This document shows, one piece after another, positions 1 to 8,514 of a stretch of 64,000 bases of DNA; within the stretch, counting starts at the first letter, position 1, and every line of letters starts with the position of its first letter. The notes beneath the pieces are model-generated. The model was given only the letters and a program-made list of their open reading frames with translations, ran no database searches and was not told where the DNA came from. The position numbers were made by a program, and so were the translations under genes. Origin of the DNA: DASWJQ01 sp036397095 (GTDB taxonomy: Bacteria > Chloroflexota > Anaerolineae > Anaerolineales > E44-bin32); NCBI GenBank assembly GCA_036397095.1, contig DASWJQ010000111.1, positions 85,266 through 149,265 on the forward strand. The letters are read 5' to 3'.

Positions 1-687
1 CTGGTCCGTCAGAACCTGAGCCTCGAGCAGTTCGATCAACTCCGTCAAACTGAGCGCGGCCAGGCGTGGCTTGTTAGGCAATTGGCCAAGGACATCGATC
101 CCGTGGCGTTCGAGGAACGGGATTGCATACTCGGTTACGAATTTTCTGGCGCCGTCTGGTACATGATTGAAGACCACGCCCAGCAGTTGCTCCTGCAGCC
201 GGAACTGCGCAGTCAGTGCGTCATCGACGATTTCCATCTCGCCGCGGTACTTGACGACCACCAGTACCGGGGCGCCCAATGATTGGGCAACATTCAGGTT
301 CGACAGGCCCATAGCGTAGCCTTCGCGCAAGCTGGCGCCGCCTTCCAACAGCAAGATTTCCTTGCCTTCCGCAACTTGTTCGGCGGCCTGGCGGATGGTT
401 TGCAGCAGGAACTCACCATTGTCATCCTGCAGGCGTAGGCGCAGCCGCTCGCCGGTGACGACGACCGGCGCCAACTTCGCCAGATCGGCCTCCAATCCCA
501 GAATGCGCTGGACGAAGGCGGCGTCTTCATCGGCCAAGGCGCCGTCGGGCGTGCGCCATGGCTGGGTGCTGAGCGGCTTGAGATATGCGAGCTTCTTGCC
601 CTGGTCCTGCAAGTGCTTGCCCAGCGCCAGGCAGAATGCGGTCTTGCCTGAGTACGGTTCCACGGAGGTGATGTACAGGGCTTTCAT
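1..687 (-). CDS. BioD-like / phosphotransacetylase-N-terminal-like P-loop protein (partial)
   Basis: The gene runs off the left edge, so only its first 229 codons are visible. Residues 1-25 start MKALYITSVEP and carry a P-loop of the dethiobiotin-synthetase type (PYSGKTA, about residues 11-17). A second conserved segment (LLLEGGASLREG, then LGAPVLVVVKY) lies near residues 110-150. This is the N-terminal half found in proteins annotated as phosphotransacetylase-like or DRTGG-domain proteins; the DRTGG domain would lie outside the window. The ATG (687-685) overlaps the TGA of the acetyl-CoA synthetase gene in an ATGA, so the two are translationally coupled. That context suggests a role tied to acetyl-CoA or acetyl-phosphate metabolism. 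The substrate is unknown. Confidence 0.82.
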   Translation of the reverse strand, partial: MKALYITSVEPYSGKTAFCLALGKHLQDQGKKLAYLKPLSTQPWRTPDGALADEDAAFVQRILGLEADLAKLAPVVVTGERLRLRLQDDNGEFLLQTIRQAAEQVAEGKEILLLEGGASLREGYAMGLSNLNVAQSLGAPVLVVVKYRGEMEIVDDALTAQFRLQEQLLGVVFNHVPDGARKFVTEYAIPFLERHGIDVLGQLPNKPRLAALSLTELIELLEAQVLTDQ

Positions 688-2840
688 CGGCTTTCTCCCA
701 TGCTCTCGTCGGAGGCGCCTCGGGCGGATTCGTCGGGGTTGATCAAGACCAGCCGCATGTCGAGCGCCAGCCCACCCTCGCCGCGTTCGTAGACAACGTA
801 CGGGTTGATATCGAGTTCGGCGATCTCGGGGAAATCTTGGACAAGCTGACCGATACGCAGCAGCGTATCGACAATGGATTCCTGGTCGACGGCCGGTTCG
901 CCGCGCACCCCATCCAACAGCGCCCTGGCCCGGATCTCCCGGATCATCTCTTCGGCCTCGGCCCGCGAGAACGGCGCGATGCGGAAAGCGACGTCGCGCA
1001 GTGTTTCGACATAGATCCCGCCCAGACCGAAAGTAACCAGCGGGCCAAACTGTGGGTCACGGTTCATGCCGATCAGCACTTCGAGCCCAGACGAGGCCAT
1101 CTTCTGCACCAGGCAGCCCCATAACCGGGCCTCCGGCAGGTAGCGCTGGGCGCGGTACGTGATCAGATCGAAGGCATCGCGCACCTGGCCGGCGTCGCGC
1201 AAATCGATCCGCACACCGCCGACGTCGGTCTTGTGCAGAATATCCGGCGAGGCGATTTTGAGAACCACTGGATAACCCAAATCGCCGGCGATTTCGACCG
1301 CTTCGTCGGCGTTGGCGGCCAGTCTGGCCGGCGGGATATCGATCCCATAGGCCGTCAGAATTGCCTGCGACTCGGCGTCGCCAACGGTGACGCGGCCCTC
1401 GGCCCGAGCCTTGGCCAGAACCTGGCGGACGGCCCCAGCATCCCCTTCGATCGACTCAAATGTGGGGACGGGTTGGGCCTGGTATTCCTTGTAGGTCAAC
1501 ATGGCGCTCAGCACCAGCGCGGCCCGCTCGGGGTAAGGGAAGTTGGGCACGCCGTGGGCTTGCAGTAGGTCGGTGCCCTGCTTGATGCGGGCTTCACCCA
1601 TGAAGCAGGCCAGGATGGGAATGTCGACTTTCTCAACTTGCTCCAGGATGATCTGCGCGGTGGTCTCAATTTCGGTCATCGCTTGTGGGGTCAGGATGAC
1701 AATGATGGCGTCGACGGAAGATTCGGAGACAACCTGCTCGAGCGCAAACCGATACCGTTCGGCGCGGGCGTCGCCGAGCACATCGACCGGGTTGGAAGCG
1801 CTGGCGGCATCGGGCAGTTCGGCCTCCAGCCGGCGGACGCATTCCGGGCTGAGCTCGGCCAGGCGCAGGCCGGCGCGCTCGAGAGCGTCGGTTACCAGGA
1901 TGCCGGGACCACCGGCGTTGGTCACGATTGCCACCCGTCCCCCGCGCAGCGCCGGCATGTAGCCGAACCCCAGAGCGAAGTCAAACATGGATTGAAGTGT
2001 GTCGGCCCGTAAGACGCCGGCCTGGCGGAAGGCGGCGCCGTAGGCTTGTTCGGAGCCGGCCAGCGAGCCGGTGTGCGAGCTGACCGCTCGCGAACCGGCC
2101 TGGGTGATGCCCGATTTGAGGGCGACGATGGGCTTCTTCTTGGACACTTGACGGGCGGTTTCAATGAATGCCTGTCCGTCGGGTAGGCCTTCGACATACA
2201 TCAGGATGACATTCGAGTTTTCGTCGTCGGCCCAGGCATGTAACAAGTCGACCTCGTTGACATCGGCCTTGTTGCCGAGCGAGACGAACTTGCTCATCCC
2301 TAATCGGCCGGCCATCGCCCAGTCGAGAATGGCCGTCCCCAGCGCCCCGGACTGCGACATGAAGGCCATCGGGCCCTGCGGCGGCATGCCGGCCGAGAAG
2401 GAGGCGTTCAGCGGCGTGAAGGTATCGATCACGCCCAAGCAGTTGGGGCCGACCAGACGGATACCGTGGCGATCGGCGATCTCGACCAGCTCCAGCTCAC
2501 GCTTGAGCCCCTCGCGACCCGCCTCACGGAAGCCGGCCGTGATGATGATGGCCGACTTCACACCTTTCTGGCCGCAGGCCTCGAGCGCCTCAGGCACGAC
2601 CTGGTAGGGGATCACGATCACCGCCAGCTCGACCGGTCCCTCTACCTCGGTCACATCGGCGTACGCCTTCATGCCTAGGATCTCATCGGCTCCCGGGTTG
2701 ATGGGGTAAACCACACCGCCGGCCTCGACAAAACCGCCCTCCACCAGGTTCTTCAGGACGGCGTGGCCCAATTTATGCGGTGAGGTGGAGGCGCCAATGA
2801 CGGCGATCGATTTGGGTGTGAAGAATGCTTCAATACGCAA
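684..2840 (-). CDS. Acetate--CoA ligase (ADP-forming), fused alpha and beta subunits
   Basis: The 718-aa protein converts acyl-CoA, ADP and phosphate to the acid, CoA and ATP, giving substrate-level phosphorylation. It has the fused domain order: a CoA-binding Rossmann domain (VIGASTSPHKLG, residues 14-25), two succinyl-CoA-synthetase-like flavodoxin domains (about 150-450), and a C-terminal ATP-grasp domain (from about 485, LKIASPDILHKTDVGG). The phospho-histidine segment SSHTGSLAGS is intact at residues 254-263, with the candidate His at 256. Its stop overlaps the start of the downstream P-loop gene, and rnhB ends 14 bp upstream. The acyl specificity (acetyl or branched) cannot be told from the sequence. 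Confidence 0.93.
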   Translation of the reverse strand: MRIEAFFTPKSIAVIGASTSPHKLGHAVLKNLVEGGFVEAGGVVYPINPGADEILGMKAYADVTEVEGPVELAVIVIPYQVVPEALEACGQKGVKSAIIITAGFREAGREGLKRELELVEIADRHGIRLVGPNCLGVIDTFTPLNASFSAGMPPQGPMAFMSQSGALGTAILDWAMAGRLGMSKFVSLGNKADVNEVDLLHAWADDENSNVILMYVEGLPDGQAFIETARQVSKKKPIVALKSGITQAGSRAVSSHTGSLAGSEQAYGAAFRQAGVLRADTLQSMFDFALGFGYMPALRGGRVAIVTNAGGPGILVTDALERAGLRLAELSPECVRRLEAELPDAASASNPVDVLGDARAERYRFALEQVVSESSVDAIIVILTPQAMTEIETTAQIILEQVEKVDIPILACFMGEARIKQGTDLLQAHGVPNFPYPERAALVLSAMLTYKEYQAQPVPTFESIEGDAGAVRQVLAKARAEGRVTVGDAESQAILTAYGIDIPPARLAANADEAVEIAGDLGYPVVLKIASPDILHKTDVGGVRIDLRDAGQVRDAFDLITYRAQRYLPEARLWGCLVQKMASSGLEVLIGMNRDPQFGPLVTFGLGGIYVETLRDVAFRIAPFSRAEAEEMIREIRARALLDGVRGEPAVDQESIVDTLLRIGQLVQDFPEIAELDINPYVVYERGEGGLALDMRLVLINPDESARGASDESMGESR

Positions 2841-2854
2841 GGCCCAGATTCCCC

Positions 2855-3538
2855 TTAGGGCAGCAATGGATTAGGTTGTGTTCGGCGTCCCGGTTCATCG
2901 ACGGCGGCCACGCGTTGCGCCACAGGCGCATAACTCGTGCGGTGGACCGGCGACGGGCCGAGCCGCTGCAGCGCCTGGCGGTGGAGCTCGGTGGCATAGC
3001 CTTTGTGCCGTCCCAACTCGTACCCCGGGTAGCTGGCAGATAGGGCCGACATCCAGCGGTCGCGGGTCACTTTGGCCACGATCGAGGCCGCCGCGATCGA
3101 GAGTGAGCGGTCCTCGCCATAGGCCAGCGATGTCTGAGGCCGCTCATCCTCCGGCAGCAGCAAGTAGTCGATCAAGAGATGAGCCGGCTGCAACCGCAAG
3201 CGGGAAAGCGCCCGGGTCATGGCCAGCCGTGTCGCTGGCAGCAGGCCCAAGGCGTCAATTTCGTGGTGGCTGGCGGCGCCCGCCGACCAGGCCAGGGCTG
3301 TCCCTCGAATCTGCCGCATGGCCTCGAGCCGCTGAGGGTGCGACAGCTTCTTCGAGTCCAGCACTCCGGTCAGTCCGTCCTCCAGCTGGCGTTGGTTCGT
3401 TGGCAGGACGACAGCGGCAGCGACCACCGGCCCGGCCAGCGCCCCCCGACCGGCCTCATCCAGGCCGGCCACCAGGGTGACGCCAGCCTTCCACAAGCCA
3501 AGCTCCAGCTCCAACTCAGGCCGTTTGGGCGCTGGCAG
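2855..3538 (-). CDS. rnhB: Ribonuclease HII
   Basis: About 227 aa. RNase HII cuts RNA in RNA-DNA hybrids and single ribonucleotides in DNA. The metal-binding core is visible: DEAGRG near the N-terminus, LLIDYLLL in the middle, and AASIVAKVTRDRWM towards the C-terminus. No ATG fits. The open frame extends far upstream inside the glycosyltransferase gene, but family similarity begins at RPELELELGLW, just before VAGLDEAGRG. I chose a CTG codon at 3538 because a GGGAGG Shine-Dalgarno lies about 7 nt upstream; TTG codons slightly downstream are alternatives. The start lies inside the 3' end of the preceding gene (overlap about 23 bp), so coupled translation is likely. Confidence 0.9.
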   Translation of the reverse strand: MPAPKRPELELELGLWKAGVTLVAGLDEAGRGALAGPVVAAAVVLPTNQRQLEDGLTGVLDSKKLSHPQRLEAMRQIRGTALAWSAGAASHHEIDALGLLPATRLAMTRALSRLRLQPAHLLIDYLLLPEDERPQTSLAYGEDRSLSIAAASIVAKVTRDRWMSALSASYPGYELGRHKGYATELHRQALQRLGPSPVHRTSYAPVAQRVAAVDEPGRRTQPNPLLP

Positions 3539-4256
3539 GCCTATACCTCCCTCGTAAATGATTGTAGCGAATGCGAAACAAGTCCGTGAACATGGCCACC
3601 GAGTCGGGCATGATTCGGACCCGGCTGCCGGGATTGAAATACCAGGGAATGGGAATTTCGACGATCCGGTAGCCGCGACGTTGGGCAACAAACAGCAGTT
3701 CAACATCGAAAGTCCAGCCTTGGAGGGTCTGGACGGCGAACACGTCATCGGCCACCGGGCCGGCGAAGCACTTGAAGCCGCATTGGGTATCGTCAATGCC
3801 GGGGATGGCGAGCAGGCGGACCAATGTGTTGAAGGCGCGGCCTACCAGGTGGCGATAGGCGGGCTCATGATAGCGGACGGCGCCGGGGGCCTCGCGGGAG
3901 GCGATGGCGATATCGACTCCGGTCAGTTGCGGGGGCAGAAACCGGTCCACCTGCTCGATCGGCATCGACAGGTCGGCATCGCAAATGAAGCGGTATTGGC
4001 CGCTGGCGGCCAGCATGCCGCGCTTGACGGCCAGTCCCTTCCCCGGCCTATCGACCGTCAGCACCTGCATTGTGGGGTCATCGGAGGCGAACTGGCGGGC
4101 GATGACGGCAGTGGCATCGCTCGAGCCGCTGTCGACAACAATCAGCTCACTCGAATACGGGCGCGAGTCCAGGAAGGCACGCACCTGGGGCAGGGTGCCC
4201 GGCAGCCGAGATTCTTCGTTGTGGGCAGGGATGACGATGGATAGGAATGGTGGCAA
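3516..4256 (-). CDS. Family 2 glycosyltransferase, dolichyl-phosphate beta-glucosyltransferase type
   Basis: 246 aa. The GT2 fold begins directly at FLSIVIPAHNEESRLP. VVDSGSSDAT and the metal/nucleotide-sugar motif CDADLS (near residue 94) follow, then DTQCGFKCF, which is typical of the ALG5/dolichyl-phosphate glucosyltransferase-like group. There is no transmembrane segment after the catalytic domain, unlike the polyprenyl-phosphate mannose synthases with C-terminal membrane anchors. It probably transfers a sugar from a nucleotide sugar to a polyprenyl phosphate on the cytoplasmic face of the membrane. The donor sugar cannot be read from the sequence. It overlaps rnhB at its 3' end and sits 18 bp after a NERD-like gene on the same strand. 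Confidence 0.88.
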   Translation of the reverse strand: MPPFLSIVIPAHNEESRLPGTLPQVRAFLDSRPYSSELIVVDSGSSDATAVIARQFASDDPTMQVLTVDRPGKGLAVKRGMLAASGQYRFICDADLSMPIEQVDRFLPPQLTGVDIAIASREAPGAVRYHEPAYRHLVGRAFNTLVRLLAIPGIDDTQCGFKCFAGPVADDVFAVQTLQGWTFDVELLFVAQRRGYRIVEIPIPWYFNPGSRVRIMPDSVAMFTDLFRIRYNHLRGRYRPASAQTA

Positions 4257-4274
4257 GGGTGGCCCCGTGCTGGG

Positions 4275-5114
4275 CTACGGCAGCGTATTGGCGAAGATGA
4301 CGGCGGCGCCCACGATCACCACCAGGATCTCCATCAGGAGCAACAGCCCGAGTACCAGCCATTGCGACCGGCTGAAGCCCAACCGGCCACGAGCGCCCAT
4401 GCGCGCCGCCGGCGAGTCCTCTAGGCGGAAGGGATCGGCGTCGCTCGGCGGCGCCTCCGGCAGATCGAACAGATCGTCAATCGACTCGTCTCGCTCAGCC
4501 TCCGGCTCGGTCTCGGGCAAGGGCGGGTGGAGGATCAGTTCGGTCAAATCATCGACATCTTCGCGGTCCATGATCTGCTGGAACTTGAACAGATTGCTGG
4601 CGAAATGCTCAAAGGCGTCGGCGTGGATTATGCGTACAGCCGGCTGGGCCGTGTCGATATGGGTCCGCGGATTGGTGATCGCGATCACCGGCTCGACTTC
4701 AGGCAGAGGCACGCCTTGCCGCTGTAGGTAGGCGTGGACCGCCTGGGCGTAGGAAATCGCAAGAGACTGCATGTTGGGGCGGGTCTTCTTGAAGCGCCGG
4801 CCGCGGCTGGAGAAGGCCAGCCATTCTTCGCCGCGGGCCCGGAACACGCCGCGTTTGTCGGTCGTCAGGATCGTCCGCACGCCCTGCGGTCCGATCAGAA
4901 TGAGTGGAACGATTAGATCGCTGCCTGGCAGGGGGACGTTGCGCAGCAGGACATGCTCGTCGTCCAGGTGGCGCTGCAAGCGGTCGGTGAACGCTTCTTG
5001 CGCACGCATTTCACCATACCAGCCCAGGCCGTGTGCCAGCGTAGCCTGCAGCCGGTCGGCCAAGCTGATTTCGCCGTCTTGGTCCCGAAACTTAGAGCGC
5101 TCGATGACTCTCAT
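4275..5114 (-). CDS. NERD-like membrane-anchored protein
   Basis: About 279 aa from MRVIERSKFRDQDG. I prefer this start (5114) over an upstream ATG that would extend much further into the preceding gene. Residues about 20-165 resemble nuclease-related (NERD-like) domains: GLGWYGEMRAQE, then LIVPLILIGPQGVRTI and GEEWLAFS. A long acidic linker rich in Glu, Asp and Pro follows, and the protein ends with one strongly hydrophobic segment (WLVLGLLLLMEILVVIVGAA), so it is probably tail-anchored with the domain in the cytoplasm. Nuclease activity is not shown by any motif I can verify. It overlaps the upstream phospholipase-like gene by about 23 bp. Confidence 0.75.
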   Translation of the reverse strand: MRVIERSKFRDQDGEISLADRLQATLAHGLGWYGEMRAQEAFTDRLQRHLDDEHVLLRNVPLPGSDLIVPLILIGPQGVRTILTTDKRGVFRARGEEWLAFSSRGRRFKKTRPNMQSLAISYAQAVHAYLQRQGVPLPEVEPVIAITNPRTHIDTAQPAVRIIHADAFEHFASNLFKFQQIMDREDVDDLTELILHPPLPETEPEAERDESIDDLFDLPEAPPSDADPFRLEDSPAARMGARGRLGFSRSQWLVLGLLLLMEILVVIVGAAVIFANTLP

Positions 5115-5937
5115 AGCTGTCCCATGCTGGCAAGTTTGTGCTGGCGCTGGCTGGAATCGGGCCCGCGGTGCGCGGCGCCGCCTGGATCCGATCATCCAGA
5201 TAATAGCCGACAAGCTCGAGCGTACCGGCCAGGCTCCAACTCCGGAAACGATCCAACGTTCCGGCGGGCAAACGCTCGGCGAGAATGCGGTCGATCACGG
5301 CTGGTGTGTCCAACTGGCGAGCGAAGGCCTCGGTCGACAAACCCAGCCGGTCAGCGAAGACCTCCAGCGTGCGGATCCGCCCATTGGCGCTCACCTGCTC
5401 GGCCAGATGATCGCGCCAGGCAATCAGATCGCCGTCCGTCAGGAATGGAAGCCAATGCTTTGGCTCGGCTTGCAGCAAGAGGTCGTCAAGCCGAGCCGGA
5501 AGCGCCGTTTGGTCCAACCGGTCCAGATGGGCGCGCAGCAAGTTGTGCTCGACCAACCGTTGATGAAAACCGGTGCCAAAGGGGGGCTGTCCGAAGGCAG
5601 GTTGAAAGACGATCGAAATCCAAAGCTGGTCGAGCCATAAATGCGACAAATAGCCGGCCAGGAAGGCGGCCTGGTCGGCCGGACATTGGTGCGGCCGAGC
5701 CAGAACGGGATGTTGCGCCAACAAGCGCAGGTGAGCTGGACGCCGGTTGCGCAGCGGGACTTCAAAGAAATGGGTGGCTGCCCGCTGGAGACCGGCCAAG
5801 CCCCCGGCATCGGGTGCCGTGCTGCCGAACAGGAAAGCGGCCCGCTGCCGCGCCAGGATGCGCCGGCTAGCCGCCGGCAATTCATGGCTGGCCAGCACCT
5901 GCTCACAGAGCGCGATATGACTGAAAGGGGTCGGCAC
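5092..5937 (-). CDS. Zinc-dependent phospholipase C-like protein
   Basis: About 281 aa. The N-terminus matches the bacterial Zn-dependent phospholipase C/S1-P1-like family: PTPFSHIALCEQVL, FLFGSTAPDA, THFFEVP and FLAGYLSHLWLDQLW. The His and Asp residues of these motifs are plausible zinc ligands. I chose the GTG at 5937 because homology starts at VPTPFSHI and a TATAAT box ends 6 nt upstream, which predicts a leaderless mRNA. The longer frame from an ATG at 6039 would run across the divergent promoter. No signal peptide is visible, so this may be a cytoplasmic hydrolase of unknown substrate. It is divergent from nfeD. Confidence 0.75.
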   Translation of the reverse strand: MPTPFSHIALCEQVLASHELPAASRRILARQRAAFLFGSTAPDAGGLAGLQRAATHFFEVPLRNRRPAHLRLLAQHPVLARPHQCPADQAAFLAGYLSHLWLDQLWISIVFQPAFGQPPFGTGFHQRLVEHNLLRAHLDRLDQTALPARLDDLLLQAEPKHWLPFLTDGDLIAWRDHLAEQVSANGRIRTLEVFADRLGLSTEAFARQLDTPAVIDRILAERLPAGTLDRFRSWSLAGTLELVGYYLDDRIQAAPRTAGPIPASASTNLPAWDSYESHRAL

Positions 5938-5943
5938 AGCCGC

Positions 5944-5972
5944 ATTATAAGCCGAGCACCTAGCGTGACCAA
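5944..5972 (-). promoter_or_regulatory. Leaderless promoter of the phospholipase C-like gene
   Basis: On the minus strand TTGGTC (5972-5967) is followed after 17 bp by a perfect TATAAT (5949-5944). The GTG start lies 6 nt beyond the -10 box. Transcription would start at or next to the first codon, leaving no room for a Shine-Dalgarno. The nfeD promoter faces the other way in the same 69-bp gap. Confidence 0.7.
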
Positions 5973-5994
5973 ACCGTGCCTGCGGTACCCCGGC

Positions 5995-6000
5995 TATAAT
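5995..6000 (+). promoter_or_regulatory. -10 box of a leaderless nfeD promoter
   Basis: A perfect TATAAT ends 6 nt before the nfeD ATG at 6007. I see no good -35 hexamer at the usual spacing. The geometry is identical to that of the divergent gene, so both transcripts are predicted to lack a leader. Confidence 0.65.
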
Positions 6001-6006
6001 GCCATC

Positions 6007-7350
6007 ATGCCTGCTCAATTCCGCCTGCGACGAGTGCATCCAACGCTTCTGCTGGCGCTGTGCCTGTTGCTAGCCTTCGGTGCTAGCCGTGGCCACGCCC
6101 AGCAGGAGCGCTCGGTGCTCTTGCTGCAAGCCAGCGGTCCGTTGACACCGGCGATGGCCGAGTACCTGGACCGCGGACTGGCCCAAGCTGAGCAGAGCGG
6201 GGCTGAGGCGCTGATCTTCCAGCTCGATACCCCCGGCGGGTCGGTCGATTTGATGAACCGGATGGTGCAGTCCATTCGGGCCAGCCAGGTGCCGGTCGTG
6301 GTTTACATTGCTCCGCGCGGGGCGATCGCCGGCAGCGCCGGCACGGTGCTGACGCTGGCTGGCCACGCCGCCGTGATGGCACCGGAGACAGCCATTGGTG
6401 CGGCCAGCCCGGTAGGGGGCAGCGGGGAGGATCTGGGCGAGACCCTTGAAACAAAAACTAAGGAAATCTTGAAAGCCACCGCGCGCGGCCTGGCGGCCAG
6501 ACGAGGTGCAGAGGCGGTTGCGCTGGCGGAAGCCACAATCGATGAGGCCAGGGCGGCTTCGGCCGAGGAAGCGCTCGAGGCGGGACTGATCGATCTGGTA
6601 GCCGACGATATTGACCAACTGCTGGAGGGTCTGGACGGGCTGATGGTCGAGATGCCCGACGGGGCGCGGCAGTTGCGGACGGACGGCGCCAACATCGTCG
6701 TGGTCGAACAGACTCTGATTGAACGGCTGCTCCAAGCGCTGACCAACCCAACCCTGGTGTTCTTACTGCTGACCATCGGCGTGCAGGCCATCTTGATCGA
6801 ACTCTCAAGCCCGGGCGGCTGGGTGGCCGGAGTGATCGGCGTAACCAGCCTGGCGCTGGCCAGCTATGGCCTCGGCATTCTGCCGGTCAACTGGTTTGGT
6901 TTGATCTTCATCGGGATGGCCTTTGTGTTGTTCTTGCTTGAGATTAAGGCTGCCGCCCACGGTGCATTGGCGGCCGCCGGCGTTGTATCGTTGATTGCCG
7001 GAGCGCTGGTGCTGTTCAACACACCGGGCACGCCCGCCTTTCTTCGGGTTTCCATAGGTTCGGTGGTGACGGTCGCCCTGGCGACGGCGGGGTTGTTCGC
7101 CTTTATCGTTACATTCGCCCTGCGAGCGCAGCGCCAACCTGTGAGCGTCGGTCCCGAGGCGCTGGTAGGCCGCACCGCCACCTGCCGCACCCGGCTCGAT
7201 CCCGAAGGCAAAGTGATGGTCGCCGGCGAACTGTGGCAGGCGCGGCTCGAGCCGTCGGAACCAGCGCAGGAGGCCGGCAAGATTGTGGAGATTGTTAGTG
7301 TTGAGGGCCTGCGGTTGAGGGTGCGGCCGGCTTCCGACCACGTTGGTTGA
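6007..7350 (+). CDS. nfeD: NfeD-family membrane-bound serine protease (ClpP-class)
   Basis: 447 aa. It starts with a signal/anchor segment (PTLLLALCLLLAFGASRGHA), then a ClpP-like periplasmic protease domain. FQLDTPGGSVDLMNRMV and RGAIAGSAGTVLTLAGH carry the expected catalytic Ser, and a Lys in the following KTKEILK region would complete a Ser-Lys dyad. Four or so hydrophobic segments follow (about 240-370), then a C-terminal OB-fold domain of the NfeD type (EALVGRTATC...GELWQARLE). This is the long NfeD form linked to membrane protein quality control, usually with stomatin-like partners; no stomatin gene is in the window. The chosen ATG is fixed by the -10 box 6 nt upstream and by the signal sequence. 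Confidence 0.9.
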   Translation: MPAQFRLRRVHPTLLLALCLLLAFGASRGHAQQERSVLLLQASGPLTPAMAEYLDRGLAQAEQSGAEALIFQLDTPGGSVDLMNRMVQSIRASQVPVVVYIAPRGAIAGSAGTVLTLAGHAAVMAPETAIGAASPVGGSGEDLGETLETKTKEILKATARGLAARRGAEAVALAEATIDEARAASAEEALEAGLIDLVADDIDQLLEGLDGLMVEMPDGARQLRTDGANIVVVEQTLIERLLQALTNPTLVFLLLTIGVQAILIELSSPGGWVAGVIGVTSLALASYGLGILPVNWFGLIFIGMAFVLFLLEIKAAAHGALAAAGVVSLIAGALVLFNTPGTPAFLRVSIGSVVTVALATAGLFAFIVTFALRAQRQPVSVGPEALVGRTATCRTRLDPEGKVMVAGELWQARLEPSEPAQEAGKIVEIVSVEGLRLRVRPASDHVG

Positions 7351-7375
7351 CTTGCCTTTCACCACCTTGTACACT
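7347..7375 (+). promoter_or_regulatory. Sigma70-type promoter for the FHA gene
   Basis: TTGACT (7347-7352), 17 bp, then TACACT (7370-7375). It overlaps the nfeD stop codon. The predicted start near 7382 leaves a leader of about 28 nt that contains the GGAGG ribosome site at the 7410 ATG. Confidence 0.65.
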
Positions 7376-7409
7376 TGCCGCGCAGCCTGCAAGCGCTGAG
7401 GAGGACTGT

Positions 7410-7991
7410 ATGGCATCATCCTTCCGCCTAATCGAACGCGGCGGCCCCAACCCTGGTGAGATCTTCGAGCTGGCAAAGGACTCGCAGACTATGGGCCGGG
7501 ATGTCACCAATGACATCACGCTGGCCGACGCCGAAGTCTCGCGCCAACACGCCCGCATCAGCCGGACGCCAGGCGGCTACGTGTTCGAAGACTTGGGCTC
7601 GACCAACGGCACCTTTGTCAATGGAGAGCGTTTGGTGGCGCCGCGGGTACTCAACCCCGGCGACCTGATCGGCCTTGGTGAAAACGTCACGCTGACTTTC
7701 GAAGCGACTTCAGGCGAAGCAGCGGCGACAGTAATGGCCGGAGCCGGTCAGACCCCACCACCGCCACCGGCCGCACCCCCGCGCCCGCCGACCCCGCCGG
7801 CCCAGGCGGCTGCACCGCCGCCGCCACCTATGGCGCCACCGACGGAGGAAGATGGACGCCGTCGCTGGATCTTCGCCGGCTGTGGCTGTCTGCTGTTGCT
7901 GGTGGTATGCGGTGGGTTCTTATGGTTCATGGACGCAAACTACCCGGACATCTTGTACTATCCACTGACTGCCTTGGGCATCGGCTTCTGA
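7410..7991 (+). CDS. FHA-domain protein with Pro-rich linker and C-terminal membrane segment
   Basis: 193 aa. Residues about 5-95 form a forkhead-associated domain, with the phosphothreonine-binding signature GRDVTNDI, SRQHARI and DLGSTNGTFVNG all intact. A very proline- and alanine-rich linker (about 110-150) is followed by an acidic/basic patch (EEDGRRR) and one hydrophobic segment (WIFAGCGCLLLLVVCGGFLWF), placing the FHA domain in the cytoplasm. It should bind phosphothreonine proteins; the Ser/Thr kinase at 57.3-59.3 kb is a candidate upstream enzyme, which is inference. The ATG at 7410 follows GGAGG by 5 nt. A strong terminator lies directly downstream. Confidence 0.85.
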   Translation: MASSFRLIERGGPNPGEIFELAKDSQTMGRDVTNDITLADAEVSRQHARISRTPGGYVFEDLGSTNGTFVNGERLVAPRVLNPGDLIGLGENVTLTFEATSGEAAATVMAGAGQTPPPPPAAPPRPPTPPAQAAAPPPPPMAPPTEEDGRRRWIFAGCGCLLLLVVCGGFLWFMDANYPDILYYPLTALGIGF

Positions 7992-8015
7992 TCGCCGACA
8001 GCACCGCGTGCTACC

Positions 8016-8042
8016 GGGGACGGGCTTGCCCGTCCCTTTTTT
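8016..8042 (+). terminator. Rho-independent terminator after the FHA gene
   Basis: GGGACGGGC (8017-8025), a TT loop, GCCCGTCCC (8028-8036), then a run of six T (8037-8042). The methylglyoxal synthase ATG lies 25 nt beyond and I see no obvious promoter between them, so partial read-through could drive mgsA. Confidence 0.88.
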
Positions 8043-8067
8043 CATCCCGAGCGAAGGGAGGCGGTTG

Positions 8068-8514
8068 ATGGTTGCCCATATTCCGATGGAAGCAAGCAAG
8101 CGCCTGGCGCTGGTAGCCCACGACAACTGCAAGGAAGATCTGCTCGCCTGGGCCCAAGCCAACCGCTCGGCCCTGCAAGGGCACGAGCTGTACGCTACCG
8201 GCGGCACCGGTTCCTTGCTCGAGCGTGAGCTAGGTCTGTCCATCCAGCGGCTGCTGAGTGGCCCGTTGGGCGGTGACCAGCAGCTCGGCGCCCGCATCGC
8301 CGAAGGTGGGATCGATGTGCTCGTGTTCTTCTGGGACCCGTTGGAGCCCCAACCACACGATCCGGACGTCAAGGCGCTGCTGCGGCTGGCCGTGCTGTAC
8401 AACATTCCGACTGCCAGTAACTGGTCGTCGGCCGATTTCTTGCTCACCTCACCGCATTTTTCGCAGGTCTACCAACGCCGTCTGGCCAACCTCGGGGCCC
8501 GGATTGGCCGTTGA
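8068..8514 (+). CDS. mgsA: Methylglyoxal synthase
   Basis: 148 aa. It converts dihydroxyacetone phosphate to methylglyoxal and phosphate, a glycolytic bypass used under phosphate limitation. Conserved features are VAHDNCK (His and Asp near the N-terminus), ATGGTGS in the phosphate-binding loop, SGPLGGDQQLGARIAEG with the catalytic GD, and FFWDPLEPQPHDPDVKALLR. The length is typical of the family. The ATG is chosen by GGGAGG about 7 nt upstream and by the homology start; an upstream in-frame ATG lies before the terminator. The next gene starts immediately after the stop (TGA-ATG). Confidence 0.93.
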   Translation: MVAHIPMEASKRLALVAHDNCKEDLLAWAQANRSALQGHELYATGGTGSLLERELGLSIQRLLSGPLGGDQQLGARIAEGGIDVLVFFWDPLEPQPHDPDVKALLRLAVLYNIPTASNWSSADFLLTSPHFSQVYQRRLANLGARIGR

